Source: Tenacibaculum finnmarkense (GTDB lineage Bacteria > Bacteroidota > Bacteroidia > Flavobacteriales > Flavobacteriaceae). Taken from it: a DNA stretch of 64,000 nt. The DNA lies in contig NZ_OENA01000023.1 in NCBI RefSeq assembly GCF_900239185.1, positions 146,614 through 210,613 on the forward strand, read 5' to 3'. Below are positions 51,920 through 61,547 of this stretch, in pieces (position 1 is the first letter of the stretch; each line of letters opens with the position of its first letter). The notes beneath the pieces were generated by a model. The model saw only the letters and a program-made list of their open reading frames with translations. It was not told where the DNA came from and searched no databases. The translations under genes and the position numbers were made by a program.

Positions 51920-53959
51920 TTATTCTTGTTTAAAATCAGTATTAAATAAGGCATCATCTACAAAATTAGGAACGGTAACTTGCAATTCCTTTTCAGACTT
52001 CATAGCACGTTTAATTGCAAAAACAGCGCCGTGATTTCTCGCCCAACTTCTTCGTGCAATTCCGTTATTTACATCCCAAAAAAGCATTGATTTTAAGCGT
52101 TTTGATGCTGCCTTAGAACCATCAAGAAGCATGCCAAAACCACCGTTAATAACTTCGCCCCAGCCAACGCCACCACCGTTGTGAATAGACACCCAAGTAG
52201 CACCTCTAAAGCTATCGCCAATTACATTTTGAATTGCCATATCAGCGGTGTAACGAGAACCATCGTAAATATTTGAAGTTTCACGATATGGCGAATCGGT
52301 ACCCGAAACATCATGATGATCACGCCCTAAAACAACCTTTCCTATCTTCCCTTTTTTAATCGCTTTATTAAAAGCTTCGGCAATTTTTGCACGTCCTTCT
52401 GCATCGGCATATAAAATACGTGCCTGCGAACCGACGACTAATTTATTTTCTTGTGCGCCTTTAATCCATTGGATATTATCCGCCATTTGCTGTTGAATTT
52501 CAACAGGAGAATTCTTTCTAATTTTCTCTAAAACTTTACAAGCAATTGCATCTGTTTTAGCTAAATCTTCAGGATTTCCCGAAGCACAAACCCAACGAAA
52601 AGGACCAAAACCATAATCGAAACACATCGGTCCCATAATATCTTGCACATAACTAGAATAGGCAAAAACTTCGCTTCCTAATTTTGAATTATCCACCGTA
52701 CAAAAAGCATCATTTTCATCTTTATGAACCGTTGCTCCTGCTCTACTTGCTTCTAATAAAAAGGCATTTCCGTAGTCAAAAAAGTACGTTCCTTTTTCAG
52801 TATGTTTATTAATCGCTTTTGCATGACGACGCAAGGTTTCTTGTACTTTTTCTTTGAATAATTCAGGCTCGTTTGCCATCATTTCATTGGCATCATCAAA
52901 AGAAATATCGGCAGGATAATAACCACCCGCCCAAGGATTATGTAACGATGTTTGATCTGAACCTAAATCGACATGTACATTTTCTTGGTCAAATTTCTCC
53001 CAAACATCTACGATATTTCCTAAATAAGCGATTGAAACTGTTTCTTGGTTTTCTTTTGCTGATTTTACTCGTGCTACTAATTCATCTAAATCGGTGATTT
53101 TTTCATCAATCCAACCTTGCGATAAACGTATTTCTGTAATCTTCGGATTTACCTCAGCACAAACCGTAATACAACCTGCGATACTTCCTGCCTTTGGTTG
53201 TGCGCCACTCATTCCACCTAAACCTGCTGTTAAAAAGACATTTCCTTTAGGTGATTTTTTAATTTTACGAAACGCATTTAATACCGTAATTGTAGTTCCA
53301 TGCACAATTCCTTGCGGACCAATATACATATAACTACCAGCGGTCATTTGCCCATATTGTGTAACTCCTAAAGCGTTGAATTTCTCTAAATCATCAGGTT
53401 TTGAATAATTTGGAATCATCATTCCGTTAGTAACGACGACTCTTGGCGCATCTTTATGCGACGGAAATAAACCCATCGGATGCCCAGAATACATGGTTAA
53501 AGTTTGAGTATCTGTCATTTCAGACAAATATTTCATAGTTAATAAATATTGCGCCCAGTTAGAAAAAACGCCACCATTTCCTCCGTAGGTAATTAATTCA
53601 TGCGGATGTTGGGCTACGGCATAATCTAAATTATTTTGAATCATTAACATGATTGCTTTTGCCTGGCTACATTTCCCTGGATATTCTTTAATATCTCTTG
53701 CCTTCATTTTATAAGTAGGGCGAAAACGGTACATATATATTCGTCCGTAATCTTCTAATTCTTTAGCAAATTCAGGCAATAAAACAGCATGATGTTTTGC
53801 ATCAAAATAACGCAAAGCATTTTTTAGCGCTAATTTTTTTTCTTCGGATGTTAAAATATCTTTACGTTTCGGAGCCCTGTTTATTGACGAATCATACACG
53901 GGCATTTCAGGTAATTCATTAGGAATACCTTGCTTAATTTGTTTTTTAAATGACATCAT
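51920..53959 (-). CDS. hutU: Urocanate hydratase
   Basis: A large urocanate hydratase of about 679 residues, step two of histidine breakdown (urocanate to imidazolonepropionate), using tightly bound NAD+. Supporting features are YGGNGGVFSNWAQYLLTM near 125, GTTITVLNAFRKIKKSPKGN, FLTAGLGGMSGAQPKAGSIA near 245, and the C-terminal SIHNGGGVGWGEVINGGFGM near 595. It exceeds the usual 550 residues by about 120, as in Bacteroidota. ATG 53959 or 53956 is the start; a longer frame overlaps hutH. It follows hutH by 11 bases or so. Confidence 0.93.
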   Translation of the reverse strand: MMSFKKQIKQGIPNELPEMPVYDSSINRAPKRKDILTSEEKKLALKNALRYFDAKHHAVLLPEFAKELEDYGRIYMYRFRPTYKMKARDIKEYPGKCSQAKAIMLMIQNNLDYAVAQHPHELITYGGNGGVFSNWAQYLLTMKYLSEMTDTQTLTMYSGHPMGLFPSHKDAPRVVVTNGMMIPNYSKPDDLEKFNALGVTQYGQMTAGSYMYIGPQGIVHGTTITVLNAFRKIKKSPKGNVFLTAGLGGMSGAQPKAGSIAGCITVCAEVNPKITEIRLSQGWIDEKITDLDELVARVKSAKENQETVSIAYLGNIVDVWEKFDQENVHVDLGSDQTSLHNPWAGGYYPADISFDDANEMMANEPELFKEKVQETLRRHAKAINKHTEKGTYFFDYGNAFLLEASRAGATVHKDENDAFCTVDNSKLGSEVFAYSSYVQDIMGPMCFDYGFGPFRWVCASGNPEDLAKTDAIACKVLEKIRKNSPVEIQQQMADNIQWIKGAQENKLVVGSQARILYADAEGRAKIAEAFNKAIKKGKIGKVVLGRDHHDVSGTDSPYRETSNIYDGSRYTADMAIQNVIGDSFRGATWVSIHNGGGVGWGEVINGGFGMLLDGSKAASKRLKSMLFWDVNNGIARRSWARNHGAVFAIKRAMKSEKELQVTVPNFVDDALFNTDFKQE

Positions 53960-53970
53960 AATTTCTTTTT

Positions 53971-55458
53971 TTAACAAACTTTAAACTCTTGATTTTTAAC
54001 CATCTTAATTAGCGCATTAATATCATCTTTCAAAATACGATCTTCCTCTAATTTAGCTACTTTATTTCTGATAATTTTAAAATTTTCTTCTAAAATTGGC
54101 GAAAAAGTATTAGGTCTTCTAAAATCCATTGCCTGTGCTGCGTACATTAATTCGATGGCTAATATTTTATCTAAATTCCCTAATATTTGATTGAATTTCC
54201 TTCCTGAAATACTTCCCATAGATACATGATCTTCTTGCCCTAATGAAGTTGGCACACTATCTGCCGAAGGCGGAAAACACAAGGATTTATTTTCGGTAAC
54301 CAAAGCCGCCGTAGTATATTGTGGAATCATAAAACCAGAATTTAAACCACCTGCCGATGTTAATAATCTTGGCAAACCGTGCTTTCCTTCTAGCAATAAA
54401 TAACAACGTCTGTCGGCTATATTTCCTAATTCAGAAACTGCAATTGATGTATAATCTAACGCCATTGCTAAAGGTTGTCCGTGAAAATTACCTCCAGAAA
54501 TTGCTTCGGTTTCACTCAGTACAATAGGATTATCGGTTACAGAATTCATTTCTATTTCTGCCAATTCTTTTAAATGTGCATAGGCATTTCTTGACGCTCC
54601 ATGAACCTGTGGCATACAACGAATCGAATACGGGTCTTGCACTCTTTCGAATGTCGTATCAGCAACATTTTCAGAATCTTTTAAAAGCATTCTCATGCGT
54701 TCAGCTACTTTTAAATTCCCTTTAAACGGGCGAATTAAATGTAATTCTTCTTTAAACGGCGATACATTTCCTGAATATCCTTCTAAGGTCATTGCCCCAG
54801 TAACATCGGCTAAATCTAACACATATTCCATTTTTTTCAAGCCTAAAATAGCGTGCGATAATATAAATTGCGTACCATTAATTAAACCTAATCCTTCTTT
54901 TGCCATTAATGTTAAAGGCTGTAAATTATGCTTTTTTAACACTTCTTTTGCTGAAATAATTTCTTCGGATTGCCAGAATTCTCCTTCACCTAACAACGGT
55001 AAAAACAAGTGTGACAACGGCGCTAAATCACCAGAAGCTCCTACCGAACCTTGCTCAGGAACAACAGGCAATAAATCGTTTTCAATAAAATAGATAATAC
55101 GCTCAATTAGCTCTAAACGAACCCCTGAAAAACCTTGACAAAGTGCATGAACCTTACAAATCATCATCATTTTTGACAATTCTTTATCAATAGGATTACC
55201 AACACCAACGGCATGGGTTATCAATAAATTTTCTTGTAATTTACTGGTTTCTTCAGGCGATATTTGCACGTCGCACAAAGGACCAAAACCGGTGTTAATT
55301 CCGTAAACAGCAGCGGTTGAATTTGCCATTACCTCCACCTTTGTTCTACATTCCTTTATTTTAATTGCGGCATCGCTTGTAACCACCGCTTTTAAAGTTC
55401 CTTTTGATATTTCAATAACTTTATTTACCGTTAAGGCATCTATTCCGTACTTAAACAT
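53971..55458 (-). CDS. hutH: Histidine ammonia-lyase
   Basis: A 495-residue enzyme that removes ammonia from histidine to give urocanate. The Ala-Ser-Gly triad that forms the MIO group is at 141-143 (GSVGASGDLAPLSH). Other hallmarks are YGINTGFGPLCDVQI near 52, LGLINGTQFILSHA near 190, QDPYSIRCMPQVHGA near 275 and GNFHGQPLAMALD near 320. It heads the operon, with hutU and a DUF4136 gene behind it. The promoter has an exact -7 box and a LysR-type operator overlapping it. hutI and hutG are not in the window. Confidence 0.96.
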   Translation of the reverse strand: MFKYGIDALTVNKVIEISKGTLKAVVTSDAAIKIKECRTKVEVMANSTAAVYGINTGFGPLCDVQISPEETSKLQENLLITHAVGVGNPIDKELSKMMMICKVHALCQGFSGVRLELIERIIYFIENDLLPVVPEQGSVGASGDLAPLSHLFLPLLGEGEFWQSEEIISAKEVLKKHNLQPLTLMAKEGLGLINGTQFILSHAILGLKKMEYVLDLADVTGAMTLEGYSGNVSPFKEELHLIRPFKGNLKVAERMRMLLKDSENVADTTFERVQDPYSIRCMPQVHGASRNAYAHLKELAEIEMNSVTDNPIVLSETEAISGGNFHGQPLAMALDYTSIAVSELGNIADRRCYLLLEGKHGLPRLLTSAGGLNSGFMIPQYTTAALVTENKSLCFPPSADSVPTSLGQEDHVSMGSISGRKFNQILGNLDKILAIELMYAAQAMDFRRPNTFSPILEENFKIIRNKVAKLEEDRILKDDINALIKMVKNQEFKVC

Positions 55459-55479
55459 TGGCTTCTATTTTATTTTACA

Positions 55480-55534
55480 CAAAGTTATTTATATTTTTGA
55501 TACCTAATAAGACTTAAAAAGTTATCAATTGATA
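55480..55534. promoter_or_regulatory. hutH promoter and putative LysR operator
   Basis: Minus strand -7 box TAACTTTG (55487-55480) for hutH. A perfect 12-bp palindrome TATCAATTGATA (55523-55534) ends 3 bases before the LysR start, and TTGATACC occurs at 55497-55504 and 55530-55537. This fits LysR-type sites (T-N11-A) that regulate both the divergent hut operon and the LysR gene. Confidence 0.65.
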
Positions 55535-55537
55535 CCC

Positions 55538-56434
55538 ATGAGTAATCAAAGAAGTAATCAAACAGAACTACGCCATCTTCGTTATTTTTTAGCCGTTGCC
55601 GAATGTTTACATTTCAGAAAAGCAGCAGAACGCTTGTTTATTTCGCAACCAGGATTAAGCCGACAAATAAAACAAATGGAAGCCGATTTAGAGGTGCAAT
55701 TATTTGTGCGTCATAACAGAAAAGTAGCATTAACCGAAGCGGGAAGCTATTTAAAGGGAGCACTTACTCAAAATTTAAAAAACCTAAATCATATTTTTGA
55801 ACATGCCAAATTGCTACAGGAAGGTAAAAATGGGCATTTAAATTTTGGTTATGTAGGTTCTGCAATGCAAGAAATCATCCCTAATTTATTGATTGAATTT
55901 AAAAAAGACCACCCAAATGTGCAATTCGGATTGCAAGAAATGGACAATCAAAAACAAATTGACAGCCTGCTTTCTAAAGATATTGATATTGGTTTTGTAA
56001 GGCTAGATAGAGTGCCTAGAGGACTTGCCATTCAGCCGATTTTAAAAGAGCCTTTTTGCTTGGTTTTACCGAAAAATCATCCTGTAAATACGGCTAATTT
56101 TAAAGGATTATCAGCATTAAAAAACGAATCATTTATTCTTTTTGATCCGTCTTATAGTCCTTCTTATCATGAAAAAGTAATGCAAATTTTTGATGATGCT
56201 AAATTCGCTCCTATAATATCGCACAATACCATTCATGCAGCTTCAATTTATAAATTGGTCGAAAATAATTTTGGTTTATCAATTGTTCCAAAATCGTTAC
56301 AATATGGCTACGATATGGGCGTGCAATTTATTGACCTCACCACTATAAAACAACGTACTACCTTGTCGGTTGTTTGGCATAAAAATAATAGCAACCCTAT
56401 TTTAAAATCGCTACTAGAAAAAACAATACCTTAA
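55538..56434 (+). CDS. LysR-family regulator of the hut operon
   Basis: A 298-residue LysR protein. The winged helix is at residues about 8-70 (LRHLRYFLAVAECLHFRKAAERLFISQPGLSRQIKQMEADLEV), followed by the effector domain with a Rossmann-like fold (FGYVGSAMQEIIPNLLIEF and DIDIGFVRL near 155). The start is placed at 55538 (MSNQRSNQTEL); an upstream TTG frame overlaps the palindrome. It is divergent from hutH with 79 bases between them, so histidine or urocanate is the likely ligand. This is an inference from position. Confidence 0.88.
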   Translation: MSNQRSNQTELRHLRYFLAVAECLHFRKAAERLFISQPGLSRQIKQMEADLEVQLFVRHNRKVALTEAGSYLKGALTQNLKNLNHIFEHAKLLQEGKNGHLNFGYVGSAMQEIIPNLLIEFKKDHPNVQFGLQEMDNQKQIDSLLSKDIDIGFVRLDRVPRGLAIQPILKEPFCLVLPKNHPVNTANFKGLSALKNESFILFDPSYSPSYHEKVMQIFDDAKFAPIISHNTIHAASIYKLVENNFGLSIVPKSLQYGYDMGVQFIDLTTIKQRTTLSVVWHKNNSNPILKSLLEKTIP

Positions 56435-56511
56435 CCACTAGCTTACTAAAACAATATACTCTCCAAAATATAAATGCTTATTTTTACACACAAACCACCC
56501 CTTATAATTTT

Positions 56512-56835
56512 ATGATTTTTATTTCAAAATTTCTTATTCCTAAAGGATTTGTTGGGCTCGCTTTATTTCCTTTTATCTTTTTAAAAAAAGAAGAATTAAG
56601 AGAAAATTACGTTTTAATAAATCACGAAAAAATTCACCTAAAACAACAGCTAGAATTACTCGTTATTTTCTTTTATCTTTTTTATGGCATCGAGTGGCTT
56701 GTAAAATGTATCAAATACAAAAATGGTTATTTAGCCTATAAAAACATCAGTTTTGAAAGAGAATCTTACCAAAATGAAGATAATTTATACTACCTTGAAT
56801 CTCGGAAAAAATGGGCTTTTATTCATTATTTATAA
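56512..56835 (+). CDS. Small membrane protein with an HExxH motif (107 aa)
   Basis: A 107-residue protein with a membrane helix near 50-65 and an N-terminal hydrophobic segment (FVGLALFPFIFL). It contains HEKIH (residues 38-42) and a second conserved-looking ISFERESYQNE (79-89), which together resemble the HExxH and distant Glu of gluzincin proteases. It is far smaller than known M48 or M56 enzymes. From memory, similar small proteins occur in Flavobacteriia. It lies 78 bases after the LysR stop and 71 before icmF. Confidence 0.65.
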   Translation: MIFISKFLIPKGFVGLALFPFIFLKKEELRENYVLINHEKIHLKQQLELLVIFFYLFYGIEWLVKCIKYKNGYLAYKNISFERESYQNEDNLYYLESRKKWAFIHYL

Positions 56836-56906
56836 GTCGTAAAGAATTGCTGTCTTTTTTAATAAATTCGTAGATTGCTTCATTAATTTGATTTAAAGCA
56901 CTACGG

Positions 56907-59900
56907 ATGAGAAAAATAACACCCTATAAACCAACAAACAAAATACGAATTGTAACAGCTGCTTCATTATTTGACGGGCACGATGCTGCCATAAATATTA
57001 TGCGTCGAATTATTCAATCCACAGGTGTTGAAGTAATTCATTTAGGGCACGACAGAAGCGTTGAAGAAGTTGTAAACTGTGCAATTCAAGAAGATGCCAA
57101 TGCTATTGCAATGACTTCTTATCAAGGTGGGCATATCGAGTATTTTAAATATATGTTCGATTTATTAAAGGAAAAAGGTGCTGATCATATCAAAATATTT
57201 GGTGGCGGTGGCGGTGTAATTCTTCCTGAAGAGATTAAAGAATTAATGGATTATGGAATTACTCGTATTTATGCTCCTGATGATGGACGCGCACTAGGAT
57301 TGCAAGGAATGATTAACGATTTAGTGAAAACTGCTGATTTTGCCATTGGCGATGTTTTAAACGGAGAAATAAATCATTTATCAAAAAAAGAAATCGGAAG
57401 TATTGCTAGAATTATTTCTTCTGCAGAAAATTTCCCTGAAGTAGCAAAAGAAACATTACGTACAATTCACGAAAAAAATAAAAATTCGAAAACACCAGTT
57501 TTAGGAATTACAGGAACTGGTGGTGCTGGAAAATCATCTTTAGTTGATGAATTAGTCCGCAGATTTTTAATTGATTTCCCTGAAAAAACTATCGGAATTA
57601 TTTCTGTTGATCCTTCAAAAAGAAAAACTGGAGGTGCTTTATTAGGTGATCGTATTCGTATGAATGCCATCAATAACGACCGTGTTTATATGCGTTCGTT
57701 AGCTACTCGTCAATCGAATTTGGCGTTATCAAAATATGTAAATGAAGCCATCGAAGTTTTAAAAGCTGCCGAATTTGATTTAATTATTTTAGAAACCTCT
57801 GGAATTGGGCAATCTGACACCGAAATTATAGAACATTCTGATACCTCATTATATGTAATGACGCCAGAATTTGGTGCTGCAACGCAATTAGAAAAAATCG
57901 ATATGCTTGATTTTGCTGATTTAGTAGCTATCAATAAATTTGACAAACGTGGTGCTTTAGATGCCATTCGTGATGTCAAAAAACAATACATGCGTAACAA
58001 TAATTTGTGGGATATTCATATGGATGACATGCCCGTTTTTGGAACAATTGCTTCTCAATTTAACGATCCTGGAATGAATACGCTATACAAACGTATTATG
58101 GATAAAATCGTTGAAAAAACTGGCGTTGATTTAACATCAAAGATGGAAATCACCAAAGAAATGTCTGAAAAAATCTTTGTAATTCCACCAAGAAGAGTTC
58201 GTTATTTATCTGAAATATCAGAAAGTAATAGAGCTTACGATAAAAAAGTAGATAGCCAAGTTATTGTTGCTCAAAAATTATATGGTATTGTTCAAACCAT
58301 TTTATCTATTCTTCCGAAGGAAATAAAAGAAGATTTTCTATCTAAAAATGGATTAGAAAAAGATGATATTTTAAAAGAAACTCCAAAGGATGAAATTGAT
58401 TTTGCAAAATTATTAATAGCGCAATTTGATAAAGTAAAACTAAATCTTGATCCTCATAACTGGGAAGTAATTTTAAATTGGAAAACCAAAGTTCAAAAAT
58501 ACAAAGACCCTGTTTATAGCTTTAAAGTAAGAGATAAAGTTATTAATATTGATACACACAGTGAATCTTTATCGCATACACAAATTCCGAAAGTAGCCTT
58601 ACCAAAATACCAAGCTTGGGGCGATTTATTACGTTGGAATTTACAAGAAAATGTTCCAGGAGAGTTTCCATATACCGCAGGATTATATCCATTTAAAAGA
58701 ACTGGTGAAGACCCAACACGAATGTTTGCAGGTGAAGGAGGACCAGAACGTACCAACAGACGTTTTCATTATGTAAGTTTAGGAATGCCTGCAAAGCGTT
58801 TATCAACTGCTTTTGATTCGGTTACTTTATACGGAAATGACCCTGGTAGAAGACCCGATATTTACGGAAAAATAGGAAATGCAGGAGTTTCTATTTGTTG
58901 TTTAGACGATGCTAAAAAATTGTTTTCAGGGTTTGAATTAACACACGCTTTAACTTCTGTAAGTTTAACAATTAATGGTCCTGCGCCAATGTTGTTAGGT
59001 TTTTTCATGAATGCGGCAATCGATCAGAATTGTGAAAAACACATCAAAGAAAATAATTTAGAAGATTTAGTTGAGGCTAAATTTGATGAAATTTATAATT
59101 CAAAAGGTTTAGAAAGACCCACCTATCAAGGAGGTTTACCGCAAGGAAATGATGGTTTAGGATTGATGCTTTTAGGATTAACTGGTGATATGATTTTACC
59201 TTCGGATGTGTATGCTGAAATCAAAAAAACTACCTTAGCACAAGTTCGTGGTACGGTTCAAGCGGATATTTTAAAAGAAGATCAAGCACAAAACACGTGT
59301 ATCTTTTCAACAGAATTTGCCTTACGTTTAATGGGCGACGTGCAAGAATATTTTATAAAAGAACAGGTACGTAATTTTTATTCTGTTTCAATTTCTGGAT
59401 ATCATATTGCCGAAGCTGGTGCAAATCCGATTACGCAGCTTGCATTAACACTATCCAACGGATTTACTTATGTTGAATATTATTTATCTCGTGGAATGGA
59501 TATTAATAAATTCGGACCTAACTTATCGTTCTTTTTCTCTAACGGAATTGACCCTGAATATTCAGTAATTGGTCGTGTTGCTCGTAAAATTTGGGCAAAA
59601 GCCATGAAACATAAATACGGAGCAAACTCAAGAGCGCAGATGTTAAAATATCATATTCAAACCTCTGGTCGTTCTTTACATGCTCAGGAAATTGATTTTA
59701 ATGATATTCGTACAACCTTACAAGCTTTATATGCAATTAACGATAATTGTAATTCGCTACACACAAATGCTTATGACGAAGCAATTACAACGCCTACCGA
59801 AGAATCTGTACGTAGAGCAATGGCTATTCAATTAATCATCAATAAAGAATTAGGATTAACTAAAAATGAAAATCCGATTCAAGGTGCTTTTATTATTGAA

Positions 59901-60347
59901 GAATTAACCGATTTAGTAGAAGAAGCTGTGTTAACTGAATTTGATAGAATTACAGAACGTGGCGGTGTTTTAGGTGCTATGGAAACCATGTATCAGCGTT
60001 CTAAAATACAAGAAGAAAGCTTGTATTACGAAACTTTAAAGCATACTGGAGAGTTTCCTATTATTGGTGTAAATACTTTTTTAAGCTCGAAAGGTTCGCC
60101 AACGGTTCAACCTGCGGAAGTTATTCGTGCTACAGAGCAAGAAAAACAATTCCAAATTCAAACTAAAGAATTATTGAACAAAGCCAACGACGGAAAAGTT
60201 CAAGAACAATTAGCAATTCTTCAAGAAGCGGCTGTTCAGAATGAAAACTTATTCGATAAATTAATGGAGGCGACTAAATTCTGTTCTTTAGGGCAAATTA
60301 CCGAAGCTTTATTTAAAGTTGGTGGTCAGTATAGACGGAATATGTAA
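56907..60347 (+). CDS. icmF: Fused isobutyryl-CoA mutase (IcmF), B12-dependent
   Basis: A 1146-residue fusion of three parts. First is a B12-binding domain with [12 protein letters not shown] (residues about 22-33; the His coordinates cobalt). Second is a MeaB-type GTPase chaperone (Walker [10 protein letters not shown] near 200). Third is a methylmalonyl-CoA-mutase-type barrel from about 570 ([40 protein letters not shown]). This order and the FPFKR-like stretch in place of the MCM Tyr site define IcmF, which interconverts isobutyryl-CoA and butyryl-CoA; some relatives use other acyl-CoAs such as pivalyl-CoA. Free-standing MCM subunits are not present here. Confidence 0.93.
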   Translation: MRKITPYKPTNKIRIVTAASLFDGHDAAINIMRRIIQSTGVEVIHLGHDRSVEEVVNCAIQEDANAIAMTSYQGGHIEYFKYMFDLLKEKGADHIKIFGGGGGVILPEEIKELMDYGITRIYAPDDGRALGLQGMINDLVKTADFAIGDVLNGEINHLSKKEIGSIARIISSAENFPEVAKETLRTIHEKNKNSKTPVLGITGTGGAGKSSLVDELVRRFLIDFPEKTIGIISVDPSKRKTGGALLGDRIRMNAINNDRVYMRSLATRQSNLALSKYVNEAIEVLKAAEFDLIILETSGIGQSDTEIIEHSDTSLYVMTPEFGAATQLEKIDMLDFADLVAINKFDKRGALDAIRDVKKQYMRNNNLWDIHMDDMPVFGTIASQFNDPGMNTLYKRIMDKIVEKTGVDLTSKMEITKEMSEKIFVIPPRRVRYLSEISESNRAYDKKVDSQVIVAQKLYGIVQTILSILPKEIKEDFLSKNGLEKDDILKETPKDEIDFAKLLIAQFDKVKLNLDPHNWEVILNWKTKVQKYKDPVYSFKVRDKVINIDTHSESLSHTQIPKVALPKYQAWGDLLRWNLQENVPGEFPYTAGLYPFKRTGEDPTRMFAGEGGPERTNRRFHYVSLGMPAKRLSTAFDSVTLYGNDPGRRPDIYGKIGNAGVSICCLDDAKKLFSGFELTHALTSVSLTINGPAPMLLGFFMNAAIDQNCEKHIKENNLEDLVEAKFDEIYNSKGLERPTYQGGLPQGNDGLGLMLLGLTGDMILPSDVYAEIKKTTLAQVRGTVQADILKEDQAQNTCIFSTEFALRLMGDVQEYFIKEQVRNFYSVSISGYHIAEAGANPITQLALTLSNGFTYVEYYLSRGMDINKFGPNLSFFFSNGIDPEYSVIGRVARKIWAKAMKHKYGANSRAQMLKYHIQTSGRSLHAQEIDFNDIRTTLQALYAINDNCNSLHTNAYDEAITTPTEESVRRAMAIQLIINKELGLTKNENPIQGAFIIEELTDLVEEAVLTEFDRITERGGVLGAMETMYQRSKIQEESLYYETLKHTGEFPIIGVNTFLSSKGSPTVQPAEVIRATEQEKQFQIQTKELLNKANDGKVQEQLAILQEAAVQNENLFDKLMEATKFCSLGQITEALFKVGGQYRRNM

Positions 60348-60467
60348 GCTGATACTTAGTTATAAAAAAAATTAAAAACAATGATAAATATCATGAATTA
60401 AAAGTAATAGTAAGCCTAAATTTATACTAGTAATTAGAAGTTATATTAATAAATTAAAAAACTACTT

Positions 60468-60890
60468 ATGATATTAAACGCAACAGAAGGACAGTTAGAA
60501 ATTACAATGGACAAACCAGCTTTTAACAAGTTTTCTTTTAAAGATGCTGGCTTAAAAGAAGATTCATATACGGTTGAAGGTGGTAATTTACGTTTAAAAA
60601 TAGCATTAGGATATATTCAAGATTACCGTTTTTTTAAAATGCCTGTTATCGAATTAGAATACGAAAACAACATCAAAGAAAGCGGATGGATTGTAGAATT
60701 TAATGGTGAAAACATTTTAGAAGCAAAAGATCATTCTGGTTCTAAAACTGTTTTATTATTAAACCGTAATAAAATGAGTAAATTAGTACATCGTCATGAA
60801 AACACCTTAATTATTCATGGTGATTTTTCTGAAGCAGTAAAAATTAAAAACACCAGTACGCTTAACTTATTAGAAGCGCCAAGTCATTAA
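60468..60890 (+). CDS. Hypothetical protein (140 aa) downstream of icmF
   Basis: A soluble, mostly beta protein with no signal peptide or membrane helix. Sequence features are the start MILNATEGQLEITMDKPAFN, strand-rich middle (LRLKIALGYIQDYRFFKMPVIELEYENNI) and a His-rich turn HRHENTLIIHGDF. Unknown family. It lies 120 bases after icmF, on the same strand, without a terminator between them, so co-transcription is possible. A strong terminator follows. Confidence 0.6.
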   Translation: MILNATEGQLEITMDKPAFNKFSFKDAGLKEDSYTVEGGNLRLKIALGYIQDYRFFKMPVIELEYENNIKESGWIVEFNGENILEAKDHSGSKTVLLLNRNKMSKLVHRHENTLIIHGDFSEAVKIKNTSTLNLLEAPSH

Positions 60891-60917
60891 TATTTTTAGT
60901 ATTTTTTTTCATATACC

Positions 60918-60950
60918 AAAATCCTCAAGTAAATTACTTGAGGATTTTTT
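60918..60950 (+). terminator. Terminator after the 140-residue gene
   Basis: AAAATCCTCAAGTAA and TTACTTGAGGATTTT pair perfectly over 15 bp, then T residues. Confidence 0.92.
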
Positions 60951-61021
60951 ATAGTTATTAAACATTATCACATTTTTTTTAGTATCATAAGTTTTTTAAA
61001 AATTAAATAAAAATTAGATAA

Positions 61022-61155
61022 CCGTCATGCTGAATTTATTTCAGCATCGCATAAGGCTAATAACACTGGAAAATCAGTATGAGAAACTGAAATAAATTTA
61101 GTTTGACGGATTCGATTTTTCAGCTATAAAACGTTTTTAAATGAAATTTAAACAG
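61022..61155. repeat. Complete copy of the CTGAAATAAATTCAG dispersed palindromic repeat
   Basis: Arms GTCATGCTGAATTTATTTCAG (61024-61044) and CTGAAATAAATTTAGTTTGAC (61087-61107), centre 42 bp, then the tail CGGATTCGATTTTTCAGCTA and on to AAACAGACTCTAA. Opposite orientation to the copy at 10099. The remaining part of the 60891-61343 spacer holds no gene. Confidence 0.9.
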
Positions 61156-61291
61156 ACTCTAAGCTTTATTTGAAAAATAAATATTCATACCTTCTCTAAT
61201 AAAATACTTCTGTCAATGTACGTACAATATGAATTAAAAAAAATATTTCATTAATAATCTATATCAATCTAAGACGAAACATTTTGTTTAT

Positions 61292-61320
61292 AAAAAAAAC
61301 CCCGAAAAAAATCGGGGTTT
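61292..61320 (-). terminator. Terminator of the T9SS surface-protein operon
   Basis: AAACCCCGA and TCGGGGTTT pair over 9 bp with a 6-nt loop; the minus strand continues with a run of eight T. Confidence 0.88.
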
Positions 61321-61343
61321 AATTATTGAAAAATAGTTAAAAT

Positions 61344-61523
61344 TTAAAAGCCTCCAGTTCCTGGAGCTTCTGGACCTGGACTTTGTACTTGTGCTTTTTG
61401 CGGATTTAAAACTAAATATGTTCCTAATGCTGTTAAACTAGCATATTTTCCGTATTTCCCTATCTTTTGTAATGCTTCTTTTCTAGATATATTTTCTACT
61501 TTATTTTTAGTTTGTTTTTTCAT
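61344..61523 (-). CDS. Small exported-looking protein (59 aa) with a Tat-like N-terminus
   Basis: ATG 61523 to TAA 61344-61346. The N-terminal part contains ISRKEALQKIGKYGKYASL, reminiscent of a Tat signal (S-R-K-x-x-L), then a hydrophobic segment (ASLTALGTYLVLN), an A-x-A-like QKAQVQ site and a Pro/Gly-rich tail (SPGPEAPGTGGF). It begins 24 bases after the T9SS gene on the same strand and is followed by a terminator, so the two form an operon. Function unknown; too short for the usual gene-finding limit. Confidence 0.7.
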   Translation of the reverse strand: MKKQTKNKVENISRKEALQKIGKYGKYASLTALGTYLVLNPQKAQVQSPGPEAPGTGGF

Positions 61524-61547
61524 AATATTTATCTTTTTTATTAAAAA

